Assembly (NCBI GenBank): GCA_011317545.1
Contig: WUJK01000009.1
Span: 1,116,001 to 1,180,000, forward strand
Origin: Coniella vitis
Taxonomy: Eukaryota > Ascomycota > Sordariomycetes > Diaporthales > Schizoparmaceae
Direction of reading: 5' to 3'
DNA length: 64,000 nt
The position numbers and the translations under genes were made by a program. Positions 36,452 through 48,179 of the stretch are shown here, piece by piece; the stretch's first letter is position 1; each line of letters opens with the position of its first letter. Under the pieces are notes generated by a model. That model was not told the DNA's origin. It made no database searches and saw only the letters and a list, made by a program, of their open reading frames with translations.

Positions 36452-37998
36452 ATGGCACGGTCAGGCAGCCCAGAACCCATAGTCCGCATTCTGTTGCTGG
36501 GTGCTCCAGGAGTAGGCAAGAACTGCTTAGAATCAAGGGTGAGTGATAGGATTCAGCTTCCTGAAGTCCAGTCCATCGCAACTGTGCAAAGCGCCGACTG
36601 ATGTCGAGGTAGTTCATCACGGAACAATGGCCCCCTCCATACGACCCCTCACTCACTCTATGCAGCCGACGCTTTTATACCTTTCAACATTTCAATGATG
36701 ACAGCCAGCCCGCCGTTGTCATGTCGACAAGCATCTGTCACGGTGCCAATAATTCGGGCCACGGCAAAGATACGAGCAGGCCGTCATCGCCAATGACTGC
36801 TGCCTTGTCAAACGACGATACAAAATCAGTGGCCGAAGTCCAGAGCGCCGCTCTGCCTCTCCCATCTTCCAAGCACTTGCGAGACCACAATGGCGATTAC
36901 GTGGAAGGTTGCTCGACGGAGTGTACTGTGCCTTCTTCGATGACACCAGAGGACAGTCAAGTTTCTTCCGAGGATGTACAAACATGCATGATAGAGGTCA
37001 TCAACTATCCCTCGCTTCAGTCACCGTCTGTTCGACAAAAGATTCACGTCAAGGGTGAATACGATGCCGTTCTCCTTGTATACGACGTCACCAACCGGGA
37101 ATCATTCAATAACGTCCGGATACTGAGCGCCGAGATGTCGACGACAGCACAGCACCAGCAGCGACATGCATGGTATTCCTACAGAGGAGATAGTGGATAT
37201 GCTAGCTTCGTGCAGCTTTTAAAGAGGGTCTCTTTAGGATCAACCGATATAGGCACACCAACAGACAAACATATTGGTGTACGTGGCGGTGCAAAAGCAG
37301 TGCCGAGGCAGGCTGTTATCGGCCTTGTGGGGAACAAATGCGATGTTGACGCACAAGATGCTATAATCCTTCGAGAAGAGGATTCTCCTGAGCGCAAAGA
37401 AGCCAGCGGGTGTGTTGTTACGCCCGCAATATATGAGCAGGCCAGGATGCCACGATCCACAAGCTGCGATTCACTGTTCGATCGAATAAGCTTCAAGCCC
37501 ACCAAAACAAAGAATGCTGAGTCAACACGCCCGACAGAAGTGAGGATGGGCGCTATCTTATCCAAGCCACACAATTCTGCACCTCGGAGAAGAGAAATTT
37601 CAAGAAGCGAGGGAGAAAATTTGGCGCAAGAGCTGTCCTTGACGACACCATTCTTTGAGGTCAGCGCCAAAACAGGACAGAATGTGGGGCGGGCATTTGA
37701 GGCTATCGCCAGAATTGTACTGAAACGAATTGAGACGGTTGCAGCCGGCCCTCAAGCATTGGCAAAGTCGGATGCTACATTGGTCCCAACAACTTGTTGT
37801 GAGGTGACATCGCCACTGGTGGAAAGAGAGGAATGGCATAACTGCCAGGTGAAACCTGTTGCCAAACAATTAGTGGATAAGAAAATCCAAAATACAGACT
37901 GGCAAGTTTGGAAATGGGAGACCATTGTGAAAAGGATGAGAGAGGTCTCGCTGAGGAAGAGAAAGCTCGTCGAGGACGCCGGGGCGTTCAGTATGTAG
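36452..37998 (+). CDS. highly diverged Ras-like GTPase-fold protein
   Basis: Exons 36452-36538 and 36613-37998 (intron 74 nt, GTGAGT to GGTAG) encode 490 residues, more than twice the length of a normal Ras protein. Exon 1 carries a P-loop, GAPGVGKNC (residues 18-26), with Asn where Ser/Thr normally binds magnesium. YDPSLTL (about 38-44) resembles switch I. The switch II DTAG motif is replaced by NYPS (about 160), followed by a good Ras-like strand EYDAVLLVYDVTNRESF. NKCD (about 270) is a proper G4 base-recognition motif and SAK (about 380) a proper G5. Long Ser-rich inserts separate these elements. There is no C-terminal CAAX box. It probably binds guanine nucleotide weakly or not at all, or uses a non-standard mechanism; its role is unknown. 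Confidence 0.8.
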
Positions 37999-38483
37999 TG
38001 CTAGGCATGGTCAGGACGAACAGTCCATGTCCCGGATTAAAGATTATATGTATGCCACCGCCTCGGGCTGGAAAGAATGGAATCTTTTTGCAGACCCAGC
38101 CTGTATTGCCCAATTGTGTTCATCTTAAGAAATGTTTCTATAAGCAAGGCTGTCCCATAACGCCACGCTTGAACGTATACCCAGCCATGAATAGAACCCA
38201 ACTTCAGATCAGTCTGGCAATTGGCCAACACTTATTCAACCTTCTTCTGTGGCTAGAGTTGTGATTGCGGGCCATATTCTCAATCTTGCGACTTCAGACA
38301 GGCAACCACCCGTTTCATCAGGAGCCAGACTTTGCATAGTGGATAACAGCGTTGGAGCCTGGATCCAACTTTCACCCTCCAAGGGCAGTCTTTCGCAGTC
38401 GCTCGCCCAACATCATGCGGCGAAGCGGGCCGCGATGAATCGCTGAGGCCAAAGCCAGAAAGGCCGGAGCCATGGTCAGCCTC
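37999..38483. other. intergenic region between convergent genes
   Basis: These are the 3' flanks of the Ras-like gene and the CHIP-type gene. I see nothing else. Confidence 0.6.
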
Positions 38484-39396
38484 TCACCAATCCACAGCCC
38501 AGCCGTTATGTTCCAGAAACTCTGCGCAGGCATCCCGCAGATCCAGATTCGGTCGAAGATCAGAGGGCTCCAGATATTCACGGGTAATGGGGTCTGTCTT
38601 GGACCTCCTGAGGTGTTCCAGTAGCGATGCCCTCTCGTACGACTTGCCCGTCTTTGTCATGACAGGATCGACCATGATTCCAAACGTGATGTCGTCAATC
38701 GCCCAATCGGGGACTTCTCGCCGCCGGCTTTGCTCCCCTCGTGCCAGCTGGAAGGTGGCCTGCAGAGTCTCAAACTTGGTATTCCACTCTGTCTGTATGT
38801 CTTGCAATTCCGCGTCGCTTGTGGCCGCAGCGCAAGCGGCAGCGCGTTCGCGCTCGAGCATCTCCGTCAGCTCCCTCTCCAGATCCGACCTTTCCCTCAG
38901 CCTTCGTCGCTCCTTGTCTTCCCAGCGCTCCTTCTTGCACCGCAGAACCAGCTTAATGACGGCGCCCAGGGACTTGAGGCCGTCTTCGGACTGCGAGTAG
39001 AGCTGGTAGGCTTGCTGTGCGGTCTGGAGCGCCACGTCAAAGTCCTTGAGCTCGAGCTGGGCCTCGGCCATGTAAAAGACGGCTTTCATGTTTTCGGGGG
39101 CGAGCGACAGGCAGGTCTGGCAGTCTGCTATTGCGTCTTCCCAGCGCTGCAGCTTACACCGGGCCATGGCGCGGTTGGTGTAGAGTTTTGGATCTCTAGG
39201 ATCGGCGACAATACTGCAAAGTTGGACGAGGATTGGTCAGTAGGGCAAAAACCTCCCAAAGGGGACAGACGGGGTGTGGGACGTCGCTTGACCCTGCTTA
39301 CGCCTGCGAGTAGAAACCCTCTGCGCCTCCATATTGGCCCTTGAGGAACAATTTGTTTCCTTGTTCTTTGTATAGGATCGCGTCTTGGACAACCAT
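38484..39396 (-). CDS. CHIP-type TPR/U-box E3 ubiquitin ligase
   Basis: Exons 39396-39302 and 39213-38484 (intron 88 nt, donor GTAAGC, acceptor TTTGCAG) encode 274 residues, against about 300 in animal CHIP/STUB1. Three TPR motifs occupy residues 1-115 (EQGNKLFLKGQYGGAEGFYS, DPKLYTNRAMARCKLQRWEDA, MKAVFYMAEAQLEL), the usual Hsp70/Hsp90 C-terminus-binding unit. A charged coiled coil follows (about 115-190), then a U-box (DDITFGIMVDPVMTKTGKSYERA.. to DPITREYL, about 200-260). The protein should ubiquitinate chaperone-bound clients. The start codon is the only ATG after an in-frame TAG upstream. That TAG could alternatively belong to an intron acceptor, so an extra 5' exon cannot be excluded. 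Confidence 0.92.
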
Positions 39397-40812
39397 GTCT
39401 GGATCGTATTTGGTGGCAGGAAATTCTGAGGGTTCCTTGTTGCGATGCGCGTCTGTTTGCGGGGGAGCAGCGAGTATGATATCCGGGTATCCGAGTCGGG
39501 CTCGAGGCTAGTAAGTTGTGAATGCTCGAATCGAAGGACGGATGTGTTTTGAAAGATTAATAGTGTAAAGTGAATGCAGAAATAGAAGTATCCGAGAAGC
39601 GGATAAGCACAGGCTCAATGAGGAATGAGAAAAGGACAGAAGGTAAGCAGCGTTGAGGATTGAGGTCGAGAGAGGCTTGTCGCGACAGGAAGCCAACGGG
39701 CTGCAAGCACTCAAGTTACATAGTTGATGCGTGACAGGCCATGCTGCCGAGAAGCGCGGGGATCGGCCATATCTTGGTCTGGTGGAGAAGTACAGTGTAC
39801 TTGGCTTTCCACACGATCCTCGGTTGGGCGGCTCGAATTCTGACTTGACCCTGCTAAATGGTAGCCCTCTGCGGTAATGCTTGGAAACCCACGACTTAGG
39901 TATATTTCGCTAAACTCGACTGAGACTTCTTGTCAAGCGTTATAGCTTGTTGCCGCTATTGTACGCCCAGCTGGGAGCCGTTGCAGGCGACTTTGAGATG
40001 CCGACTTCTGGGGGGTTCGAGGTGCTTGATTGAGGTACCCAGTACATCCGGTCTAGAAGCATAGGACCCTGAACGATCCGCCCCGCCAGCTGGCTGATTG
40101 GCTGGCTGGCTGGCTGGCTGGGATGCTCCGCTGCCCGCTGTGTTAAGCGGCCGATTTGTCACTTACGAACATTCTGGAATCTCCAACAACAGATACCTAG
40201 GTACCCAAGTATTTTACATGTCTCTGTCGCTGCGTACAGAATACACCCGTTCATTATTGCAGGGCGATTGCAACATTAATAAATCCACCCAGGCAAATCT
40301 TTCCTGAATTTATCATGCTCTCGGCATTGACGCGCTGGTACGCAATGTCTTTTATATATGGCAGTTGAGAGTTACCTGTTGCACACTTAAGCACTTGCAG
40401 GTGCATACGGGGGTTTCCGTCAACTTTAAAGAACGCTCTGCATGCTACGCATAGAATGTGGATAAGGAAATGCTTCCCGCCATTCCTATCGTTCTGACCT
40501 CGCCGTCAATTGAAATCACTTCGGAACGAGTATCTCGATCCTAAAATTGCTCGTCTGAATTATTGACATTGCTGCCTGGGTAGACCGCACGCTAACGGTG
40601 TCTGCCTCGACAGGTGCATATTCAACCCCTGCTACTTATTAAACACATCCTGGTATGCTATTAGGCAGACGTCGTCCCTTGGAAAGGAGAGCGTATATGG
40701 TAGCAAAAGTGAAGCCCAACAATGAATTTCTATATAAATGGTCAGTAATTAAGTTTCCTCCCTTCAAAATGCAGAACCCCATGGGATGGCACAATTTTGA
40801 CCACACTGGATC
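39397..40812. other. intergenic region between divergent genes
   Basis: This 1.4-kb region contains a (GGCT)5 run and a near-palindrome AAGTACAGTGTACTT (about 39,788-39,802). No supported gene is present. Confidence 0.6.
40100..40122 (+). repeat. (GGCT)5 microsatellite
   Basis: About five to six tandem GGCT units lie in the intergenic region between the U-box ligase gene and the orphan gene. Confidence 0.85.
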
Positions 40813-42516
40813 ATGGCAAAAATCAAATTCACGTCAATTGCAAAAGACAATGAAGCCCTCGCAGGCGAAATCCAGGCCTTGGTCTCTGAACAGCACTCGC
40901 CAATCGAGAGGAGAGAGGTCGCCCAAAAAGACGACAAGAACGATGAACAAGAGCAACAATTGAAGCTATTGCTACGGAGACTATACAGTAGCATATGCGA
41001 CTTTCGCGACTTTCGCGGGTCCGCAGCAACACCCGACAGGAAGATCGTCGCCGCGTGGAAGAGTTTCCTCGTTCCCATCCGGGCACTGAGCCGAGTCCGT
41101 CCCGATGGACAGATGATAGCAGCTCGCATGATCCTCTACCTTGCTGGCGCATTCTCCAACAGCTCGCAGTTACCTCGGGTTCTTTCGCGGTCCATTACCA
41201 GCCAGAATCAGATAGACCTGCGTTTCGGTCTTTTGATCGCCTTGGACGACGCGCTGCTGGAATGCCTCAAAGTGCTCTGGGACCGGAGTCACCATCGTGA
41301 GACTTTTTGGTGGGTCTTTACAGATCATCCCACCAAAAAGAACATGTACCACTTCAACTGCAACTGTCAGGACCTGCCCGAAGAGGTCAAGGGGGATCCA
41401 GAAGCATCGAAGAAGTGGGTTGACCAGAGGAATAGCGACCGTTGCGACATAGCATGTCTGACAAGACTGCGCGATCTGACGCCCGCCAATGGCGTCCGTG
41501 GGAAAGTCCTCTGGAAACGAGCAAACGGCGACATGGCAGAGCATCCCCGCGACCCGGATGCCACGCAGTGGTCTTATATGACAAAAGGGACAGAACGACT
41601 GCTTGATTGGCAGTGTATAGGGTCGGACGGCCCTATCAGAGAAAGTTACCAATATGACATCAGCATACCGGATACCAAGCCCGCAAAATACGACCATCGC
41701 TCACGCCACCTTCTCCGCCGATCACACCAATTTGTACTAGATGCTTCCCGGATCACAGCGGTCAACCTTTTTAGAGACCATCGAGTCGCTGCACAGTGTG
41801 CGTTAGCGAGACGCCTTCCAGGTGAACTACAGGAGTATGTCCTGGGATATCTGGACGTGGACAAGCCGCAGCAGCATCGATACCTCAGTAAACTCGACCT
41901 TTCCAGCACGTATAGACCGTTTCCAGATATCAGCAAGACGATATGCGACCAATGCTCTGCAAAGTCTCACAGTACGGCGAACAAGATGCTTCGATCCACA
42001 TGTCCACTCAAGTCCATTACCGTCTGGAGTATGCCACTGCGTGCCTTTCACACACTACACAGGATTGGACCCGATACCTGGGGACTATGTGAACAGCAAA
42101 ATTGCACAGGTCACCATTACGACGGATCGTGGCGCTTGAGAAAAGGGCTGGGCAAGCATCTAGATAGAATGGCAAGTTACAAATGTCGGTCAGTTGTTGA
42201 ATTGGAGGATGTTGGACTTGGACCTTCCCGGGGCGAGCGTCTCGAGGAGGATTGTACAGAGAAATCAGAGGTTGGGTGGACGAGTACCCATTTTCCATGG
42301 CTGGATCCGAAAAATGTTCTTCCATGGCTGGATCCGAAAGATGCTTTTCCAGAAGTGGCAGAGTGGATTGGTTGCCGAGGCCTGGCACGTGTCATGCGGT
42401 TCCCTGAAAACACGAACCTTACGTCGCTGCCTTCTGGTCGGGCTGCCTGGATGTTTGGCCGCACAAGAGGGGAAGAAGCACTCGCAATATCTGCTGTCAG
42501 CAAGGTGGAAATATGA
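40813..42516 (+). CDS. orphan protein with F-box-like patch
   Basis: This single-exon frame of 567 residues starts at the first ATG after an upstream stop. I do not recognise the family. LARRLPGELQEYVLGYLDVD (about residues 335-355) resembles the first half of an F-box. It is followed by Cys/His pairs (TICDQCSA, RSTCPL, LCEQQNC, GHHYDGSW) that could bind zinc. This layout is common in lineage-specific fungal proteins. The N-terminal 150 residues are helical and hydrophilic. There is no signal peptide or membrane segment. Near the C-terminus a 27-bp duplication repeats PWLDPKN(V/A)(L/F). Codon use looks normal. It lies between conserved genes and the decayed NACHT gene, at the start of the accessory end of the window. 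Confidence 0.7.
   Translation: MAKIKFTSIAKDNEALAGEIQALVSEQHSPIERREVAQKDDKNDEQEQQLKLLLRRLYSSICDFRDFRGSAATPDRKIVAAWKSFLVPIRALSRVRPDGQMIAARMILYLAGAFSNSSQLPRVLSRSITSQNQIDLRFGLLIALDDALLECLKVLWDRSHHRETFWWVFTDHPTKKNMYHFNCNCQDLPEEVKGDPEASKKWVDQRNSDRCDIACLTRLRDLTPANGVRGKVLWKRANGDMAEHPRDPDATQWSYMTKGTERLLDWQCIGSDGPIRESYQYDISIPDTKPAKYDHRSRHLLRRSHQFVLDASRITAVNLFRDHRVAAQCALARRLPGELQEYVLGYLDVDKPQQHRYLSKLDLSSTYRPFPDISKTICDQCSAKSHSTANKMLRSTCPLKSITVWSMPLRAFHTLHRIGPDTWGLCEQQNCTGHHYDGSWRLRKGLGKHLDRMASYKCRSVVELEDVGLGPSRGERLEEDCTEKSEVGWTSTHFPWLDPKNVLPWLDPKDAFPEVAEWIGCRGLARVMRFPENTNLTSLPSGRAAWMFGRTRGEEALAISAVSKVEI
42293..42346 (+). repeat. 27-bp tandem duplication inside the orphan gene
   Basis: Two adjacent 27-bp units starting TTCCATGGCTGGATCCGAAA (42293-42319 and 42320-42346) differ at a few bases and encode a nine-residue repeat in frame. 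Confidence 0.9.
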
Positions 42517-42860
42517 AGAATTGCTAAAATTGTTTATTGTGATTCGATGCGCTAGGTCTCAAGAGAGCCAGTTTTTTGTAATTATCACAGGCCCAGGTTG
42601 GAAGGCCCGTTGAAAGAAACACAATGAAGAAAATAAAAGTTTTAAACACCAGAATTACCCACGAATGTTGAACGACCATCAAGAAGATGCTCGACAAACT
42701 GGGCTAGAAGCAGAAAACTGAGTTGTACCTTAATGTATGACTTATAAGCCAGAGAAATATAATGTGAACTCGCAACCTCTGAGCATCTCCACAAGGATTT
42801 GAAGGCACTTATGTCGACACTCTCGGTCAAGCTGAGGGCGAGTGTGCTACTTTGTGCGAA
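42517..42860. other. intergenic region between convergent genes
   Basis: These are the 3' flanks of the orphan gene and the NACHT pseudogene. I see nothing else. Confidence 0.6.
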
Positions 42861-45800
42861 TTAGATGCCGAGTTGACGTGCATATTGGGCAAAGCCAAAG
42901 TCTCCAGTTTCTATGGCTCTTCTTTGCAAAGCGATTCTATGCCTCATGGCTTTGATTTCTTCAATTTGTTCAGATAAATCTTGAACCTCCTTGAATACTC
43001 TCAGGTAAAGTGATGAGCTTGGATCTGCGCTGGTTAAGATAGCCCATTGGTTATTCAGCTTCTCCATCAAACACATCTTGTCCGGTTCTGGTAGGGGAAA
43101 TTCTTTTATTTCGTCGACGAAGTAAGCCCATGTCGGTAGTACTAGTCCCTCAACGGGTGTTGGTTGGCCCACATGGTGTAATAGGGTCGCTGGAGGCGTC
43201 TCATCGAAATCAGACATTCCACGAATTGTAGCCAAACGAGACTCTTCGTCTCTTTTAGTCGCAACGTCACCCGCAAGTGGCTGCCGAATAGATCTTCGAG
43301 GTGAAGCAGAAACATGGTGCTGAAGCATATGTCTCCTCAGATTCTGTAGGGAAAGAAACGGAGGGTATTGGCACGTTGGAACTTCACACCTATACCTTTG
43401 AATGTGACCCATCTCGTGATCAGTGCGAAGCTTGTCCGATTCGAAGCCGAGGGTGGCCCGTGGACAACGATGTAGCCGACAGGTATATACTGAAGTGCGG
43501 TAAATGCTTCGGAATTTTTCCAACTCTTGGATCGATATCCCAGGTATCTCGTGTTGTTCCAGGATGTAAGACATGAGTCCTTGAAATTGAGCCAGGAGCG
43601 CCGAGATACCCTCAGTTGCGCGGACGGTTCCTGAGCTCGTTATGGGCTCTTTTTCGGTGGCTTCTCGAGAAAATGCTTCTGTTACGGCGAAGAATATGTT
43701 AGTTCCTGGCCATTGAGATGGGTAAAGAAAGAATACGTCAACCATCTAACTCACCTTCACTCGTTCTCAATCGTTCCTCAAGAGAAGATGAAGATCGGGC
43801 TTGAATGGAGGAGCAAACCAATCCTCTAATTTGAGGTGTGTTCGGTAAGCTGAATACTCTCTCGTCGACTGTTGACTTTAAGCCCAGTTTTGGTTCTTCT
43901 GGCTGGCCAAACCTAACAGAAAGAGCTTGAACAAGCTGCGAAAGATGCTTATAGAGAGTAGAATGTGCATCCAGTCCGTCGTTAGCACTTGCTAACTCCA
44001 GAACATAGTCTGTCCAGTACTCCGTAGAATATGCAAGGAAGCCAAATAGTCCTTTGATGATCCTGTGGTATAATGTCTCTCTTTGATCAAAGAGACGCAT
44101 GCTGGAGACAAGGCAGGTGACCGACGCGAGACTGTGTTGTTCGAGCAACGATTTCTGGTCGAGCATGATATGAGTCGACGGATCATGGAGGAACCTGGAT
44201 AAAGTTTAGCTCCTGTTAACCACCTATCTCTGAAGAGGACATCAAATTCACTCACGTCTTTACCGACGCGTGGATAAAGCCTAAAGTTGCATCATTTCGT
44301 TCCTCCACTAAAGATCGACATATATCCAGAATGTATTCAGGGGCTGGAAGCTCCAGATCGACCCTGCCTGAGGTAAAAGAGACAGCAGATAGCAGCTCAA
44401 ATTTGCGCAACGGTCTTCGAGAATATGCTATCCAGCCCAGTATGCAACGAATATGTTGAACTGAATGTGAGTCAAGTGGTGCCAGTATTTGAGCAAGAAG
44501 CTTATGATAACTATCGGACATATCGCCTGTGTAAGTGAATGGAAAAGGTGCATTTTTTGGGTTGTGCGTAAAGTGGCTCGAGTCGGCAATGGCATTGAAT
44601 ATGAAGACACTCACAACTCGAACAAAGTTCTAGGTAGGTCGTCGATTGCGGTTCTCAGCTGATTCCCATGAACGAAAATATTGTTGCTCAAAAAGTCCAA
44701 GACGAGACGAGCGTAAAGAAACATGCCTTATGATGAATATTAGCGCTAAGAGGGACATTGAAGCGGTAAGAGGCAACAGCAGCCAACGAAATCCCCTGCT
44801 ATGGTTTTGAATGAATAGTGACACTCACCATCAGCTTTTTCTGTGACTTGTTGCCCGATATCACTTATTTCTTGGGCATCAAATCCTAGTTGCTCTAAAC
44901 GGATTTACAGGTATCCCAGTCTTTGTGAAGAGTATGTTCGGATGGCAGAAGCTAAAGCATTCTTTTCCTCAGTCAAGGAAATGGTTGGAGTCTTTCTTAG
45001 CGCTTTAGTAATTGTCGAAGAAGGGCGACTTGAAAATAGAACCTTGCAGATGACACTCTCGGACACAGAGCCTTTATAGACAAGTTGTTTCATAAGGCTA
45101 ATGAGGCGAGCCTGTGCATTTGGCGAGTCCTCGCGAAGCTCCTCAAGTCCATCTATAACGATCCAGATATACGAGGTCTTGTTTATATTGCCGAACAAGC
45201 TTGTGAGGAGGAATCTCAGCAGAGATTCCAATGCTGAAGTTGTTGCAACCTTTTTCTTGAGCACATATTCATCGTAGACGTGGCTTTCTAGATCGGTGTC
45301 GAGTCGCAGCAATTGCTCAACTAGAGTCTTCAAGACTTGATCATATTCCAAAGATGTGGATGATGTGTTGCTGCAAAAGTGGTGGAGCACAGTTACATGG
45401 GGCAGCTGCTTTATGAAGTTGATGAGTTGTGTCGAGATAACGCTCTTTCCGGATCCTGCGTTGCCACAAAGCCATAGCAGGCGTGTTTCCATCTTCTCAG
45501 CTAGCCAGGACCGAATCTTTGCATTTTCGAGAATCCAGGCACAGGTTCCAGGGTAAGTATTGCCGTGGTTGGCAATAGATTCGAATATGGCATGTTGACC
45601 AGAGTCGTCCACACGGAGCCATGACTGAGCGGCTCGGAATTCTTTGGCTGTTTGTTCTTGCCAGTCCCGATTTATCTGTTCAAGGCTTGCTTCCTTCCAA
45701 GTAAGTATTTCGCGACGTATATCGCGTGCTTCTGCAATATTTCGAGCATTCGCTTCTCTATCAATGAGGTCTTCATGTTGTTTCATGTCATCGAGCATGT

Positions 45801-46478
45801 TCTCGAAACGCCTTTGAAATCTACCCCATGAAGTGAAGAAGAGTAGTTTCCATCCTAGTGAAAGCGTTAGCTCGAACTTCTATCAAAAATCAAAAGCCAG
45901 AGTTCAGTGGAGAAGAAGGTAAACAGGCCAGAGGAGGATGGTGCGAAGAACTGAACAAACAGTGGAAAAGAAGATGCACTCACCTCGACGACTGACAAAC
46001 TTGTAAGCATGTTCATGAAACTCAAGCACGTTGGAGTAGAAGACTGCGAGCGTTTGGTGAAAATCGGTATTGTCACGAAAAGCATCGCTGAGAACCTTGA
46101 GTCGCATCATTGACTCTCCAATCCGACTATATCCCTTGATAAGCGCATCAAATGCCTCCACATACTCGCAAGCCAAACGCAGTATCAATGTTATTGGGGC
46201 CCAAACCCAGGGCAAAACGGCGTGCCGTTACAGAGCGTGTCCATGACGTGGGAGTAGTGCTCAAGTGCGGTAAAGAGTGGCATGAGGCGTCGCATATTGC
46301 GAAGCGACTGCCGTGCAGCTAGGTAGTTCTCAATACCAAGGGCTTCTTTCTTGACGTCTTGGAGTGTAGAATCACGGAAACTCATCGATTCCTGGGGCTT
46401 GATTGTGTTGGAAAGGCTGTTGAATGCCGTTCGCATTGTATTCCTCACAGGCGCAGGAGCTGGCTTTCTCAACGGCAT
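42861..46478 (-). pseudogene. broken NACHT/C2H2 STAND NTPase (NLR-like) gene
   Basis: Six exons can be followed: 46478-45984, 45854-44829, 44726-44615, 44510-44256, 44194-43755 and 43678-42861. All have GTGAGT donors and matching phases, so the splicing structure is intact. Exon 1 encodes a DUF7708-like N-terminal domain (WAPITLILRLACEYVEAFD, YSRIGES). Exon 2 encodes a NACHT NTPase with Walker A GNAGSGKS and Walker B IWIVIDGLEEL. Exons 3-5 encode the helical part typical of fungal NACHT proteins (LYARLVLDFL, RCILGWIAYSRRPLR, YATEYW-like YSTEYWTDY). Exon 6 holds C2H2-like segments (CRLHRCP, CEVPTCQ, LRRHMLQHH). Two lesions break the frame: one base is missing in a T-run of the coding strand (46214-46217), and a TAA (44905-44907) stands where the context predicts sense. 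Members of this family act in heterokaryon incompatibility and immunity-like cell death. A sequencing error could explain the first lesion but less easily the second. Confidence 0.82.
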
Positions 46479-46740
46479 CTTGCTTCACCGCAGTTGTAGT
46501 AGCCGCTTTGCAAGGGAAACATATGACGGTATGTTGTTATTGAACGTGTCTGGGAAGGCGCCAGAGGGCACTTGCCCTGACTTATTATTCTGGCGAGCCG
46601 AGCTGATGTGAGGGAGCCAAGCTGAAAGCAGGCTGAGTACGGAGGTCTGCAGCGCTTACTGTCCCATATTTCATTCCTGAATTAATTTTGGGGTGGGGTG
46701 GGTTTTTTGCGGAGATATGCTCACGCCCGTAGGCTGTTTT
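46479..46740. other. upstream region and transition into the AT-rich block
   Basis: About 260 bp of ordinary composition separate the NACHT start codon from the abrupt compositional change near 46,740-46,770. The gene's promoter is therefore directly next to the repeat block or truncated by it. Confidence 0.6.
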
Positions 46741-48179
46741 CAGACCTAGCGCCTCGCACAGACTATATACTAGCCCTAATATATCTTCGAGTTAGTTACT
46801 AAGTCTTTATCTATTAATATTAATACTAGTATATAATCTATACTTTATTACTTAATAAGTCTATACGCTTAGTTAGTAGTTTTATAAGTAAAGTCTATTA
46901 ATAAGGCTATTAAATATTATAATACTATATAGCGCTTTACTATATATAGCTTTATTAATAAGGCTATTATAGATTTCCCGTATCTAATAACTTATTATAT
47001 ATAACGTAGTAATCTATACTTTTATCTCTATAACCTTATAACTCTCTGCCCTACCTTAACGTCTCTTCCTTCTCCTTTATAACTTACTTTAACTCTTTCC
47101 CTCCTTTCTTTTATATCTACCCTCCCTTTATCTATTATACTATTATATTTTCGCCCCTTAAGGTACTAACTATACCTCTAAGCCTTCTTTCTATAATATA
47201 TACTTTACCTTATACCCTAAGGTGCTAATATCGCTAAAATCCTTATACTATCTTTGTAACTAAGATCTAGGTATACCTCCTAAGATACGATTAAAACGAG
47301 GGAAGAAGGCGGCGGAGGCTATAGACGGTAACGCCTCCTCGAACTCCTCGAATATATATACCTCCTAGTCCGCCTCCGCCGCTCCCTCTATATCTATACC
47401 GGGCTCCTCGGCTAGTATAAGCACTTCTTCTAACTATACTATCTAGTATAGCGATAAAGTCTAGCTTATCTTCGTATAAGGATTTTTTAACCTCTCTAAA
47501 GATCCTTTATAGCTTATACCTATACCTAATTTAAAGTAATACCCTAAACGCCTTAAGATAGAAATAAAAATAGCCCTTACGAAAACCCTATCTTTATTAT
47601 AAAAGTATAACCTTCTTCTTAATTATAGCTTCCTACCGCTTTATAAGATTAAATTACTAGGCCGAGAACCCCTATACCTATTATAATAGGATATTCGAGC
47701 TAATACTTTAAAATTTATCGATTATAAACTATACGAGCTAACGGCTAAGGAAATTAAATCGAATACTAATTTCGTTACTAAAACCTACCTACTCCTTACT
47801 CTATACTACCCTTTAATATCGGTTATAATACTAAACGAAGTCCTTAGAGAGATACTAGGTTTTAAGGAGGTTCGGTATATTTATATATATTAGATCTATC
47901 TTAGTAAGTATAAAAATACCTTTAAGATATATTACTTATAACTACCTACTTAGTTAGTACTATAGGGTATTAACTTCCTCCCTTTCGTTATATCCTAAAT
48001 ACTTATACTATATCGAATATTATAAGGATAAGTTAGTATTATAGGGTACTAATTTATCCCTATAATACCTAAATTATAATCCTTTAATAATACCGGGTAA
48101 TATATAATACGCCGATAATAAGTTTATACCTTATAATACTAATTCTTCTTATAATCTAACCTTAAATCCTTATTAACTA

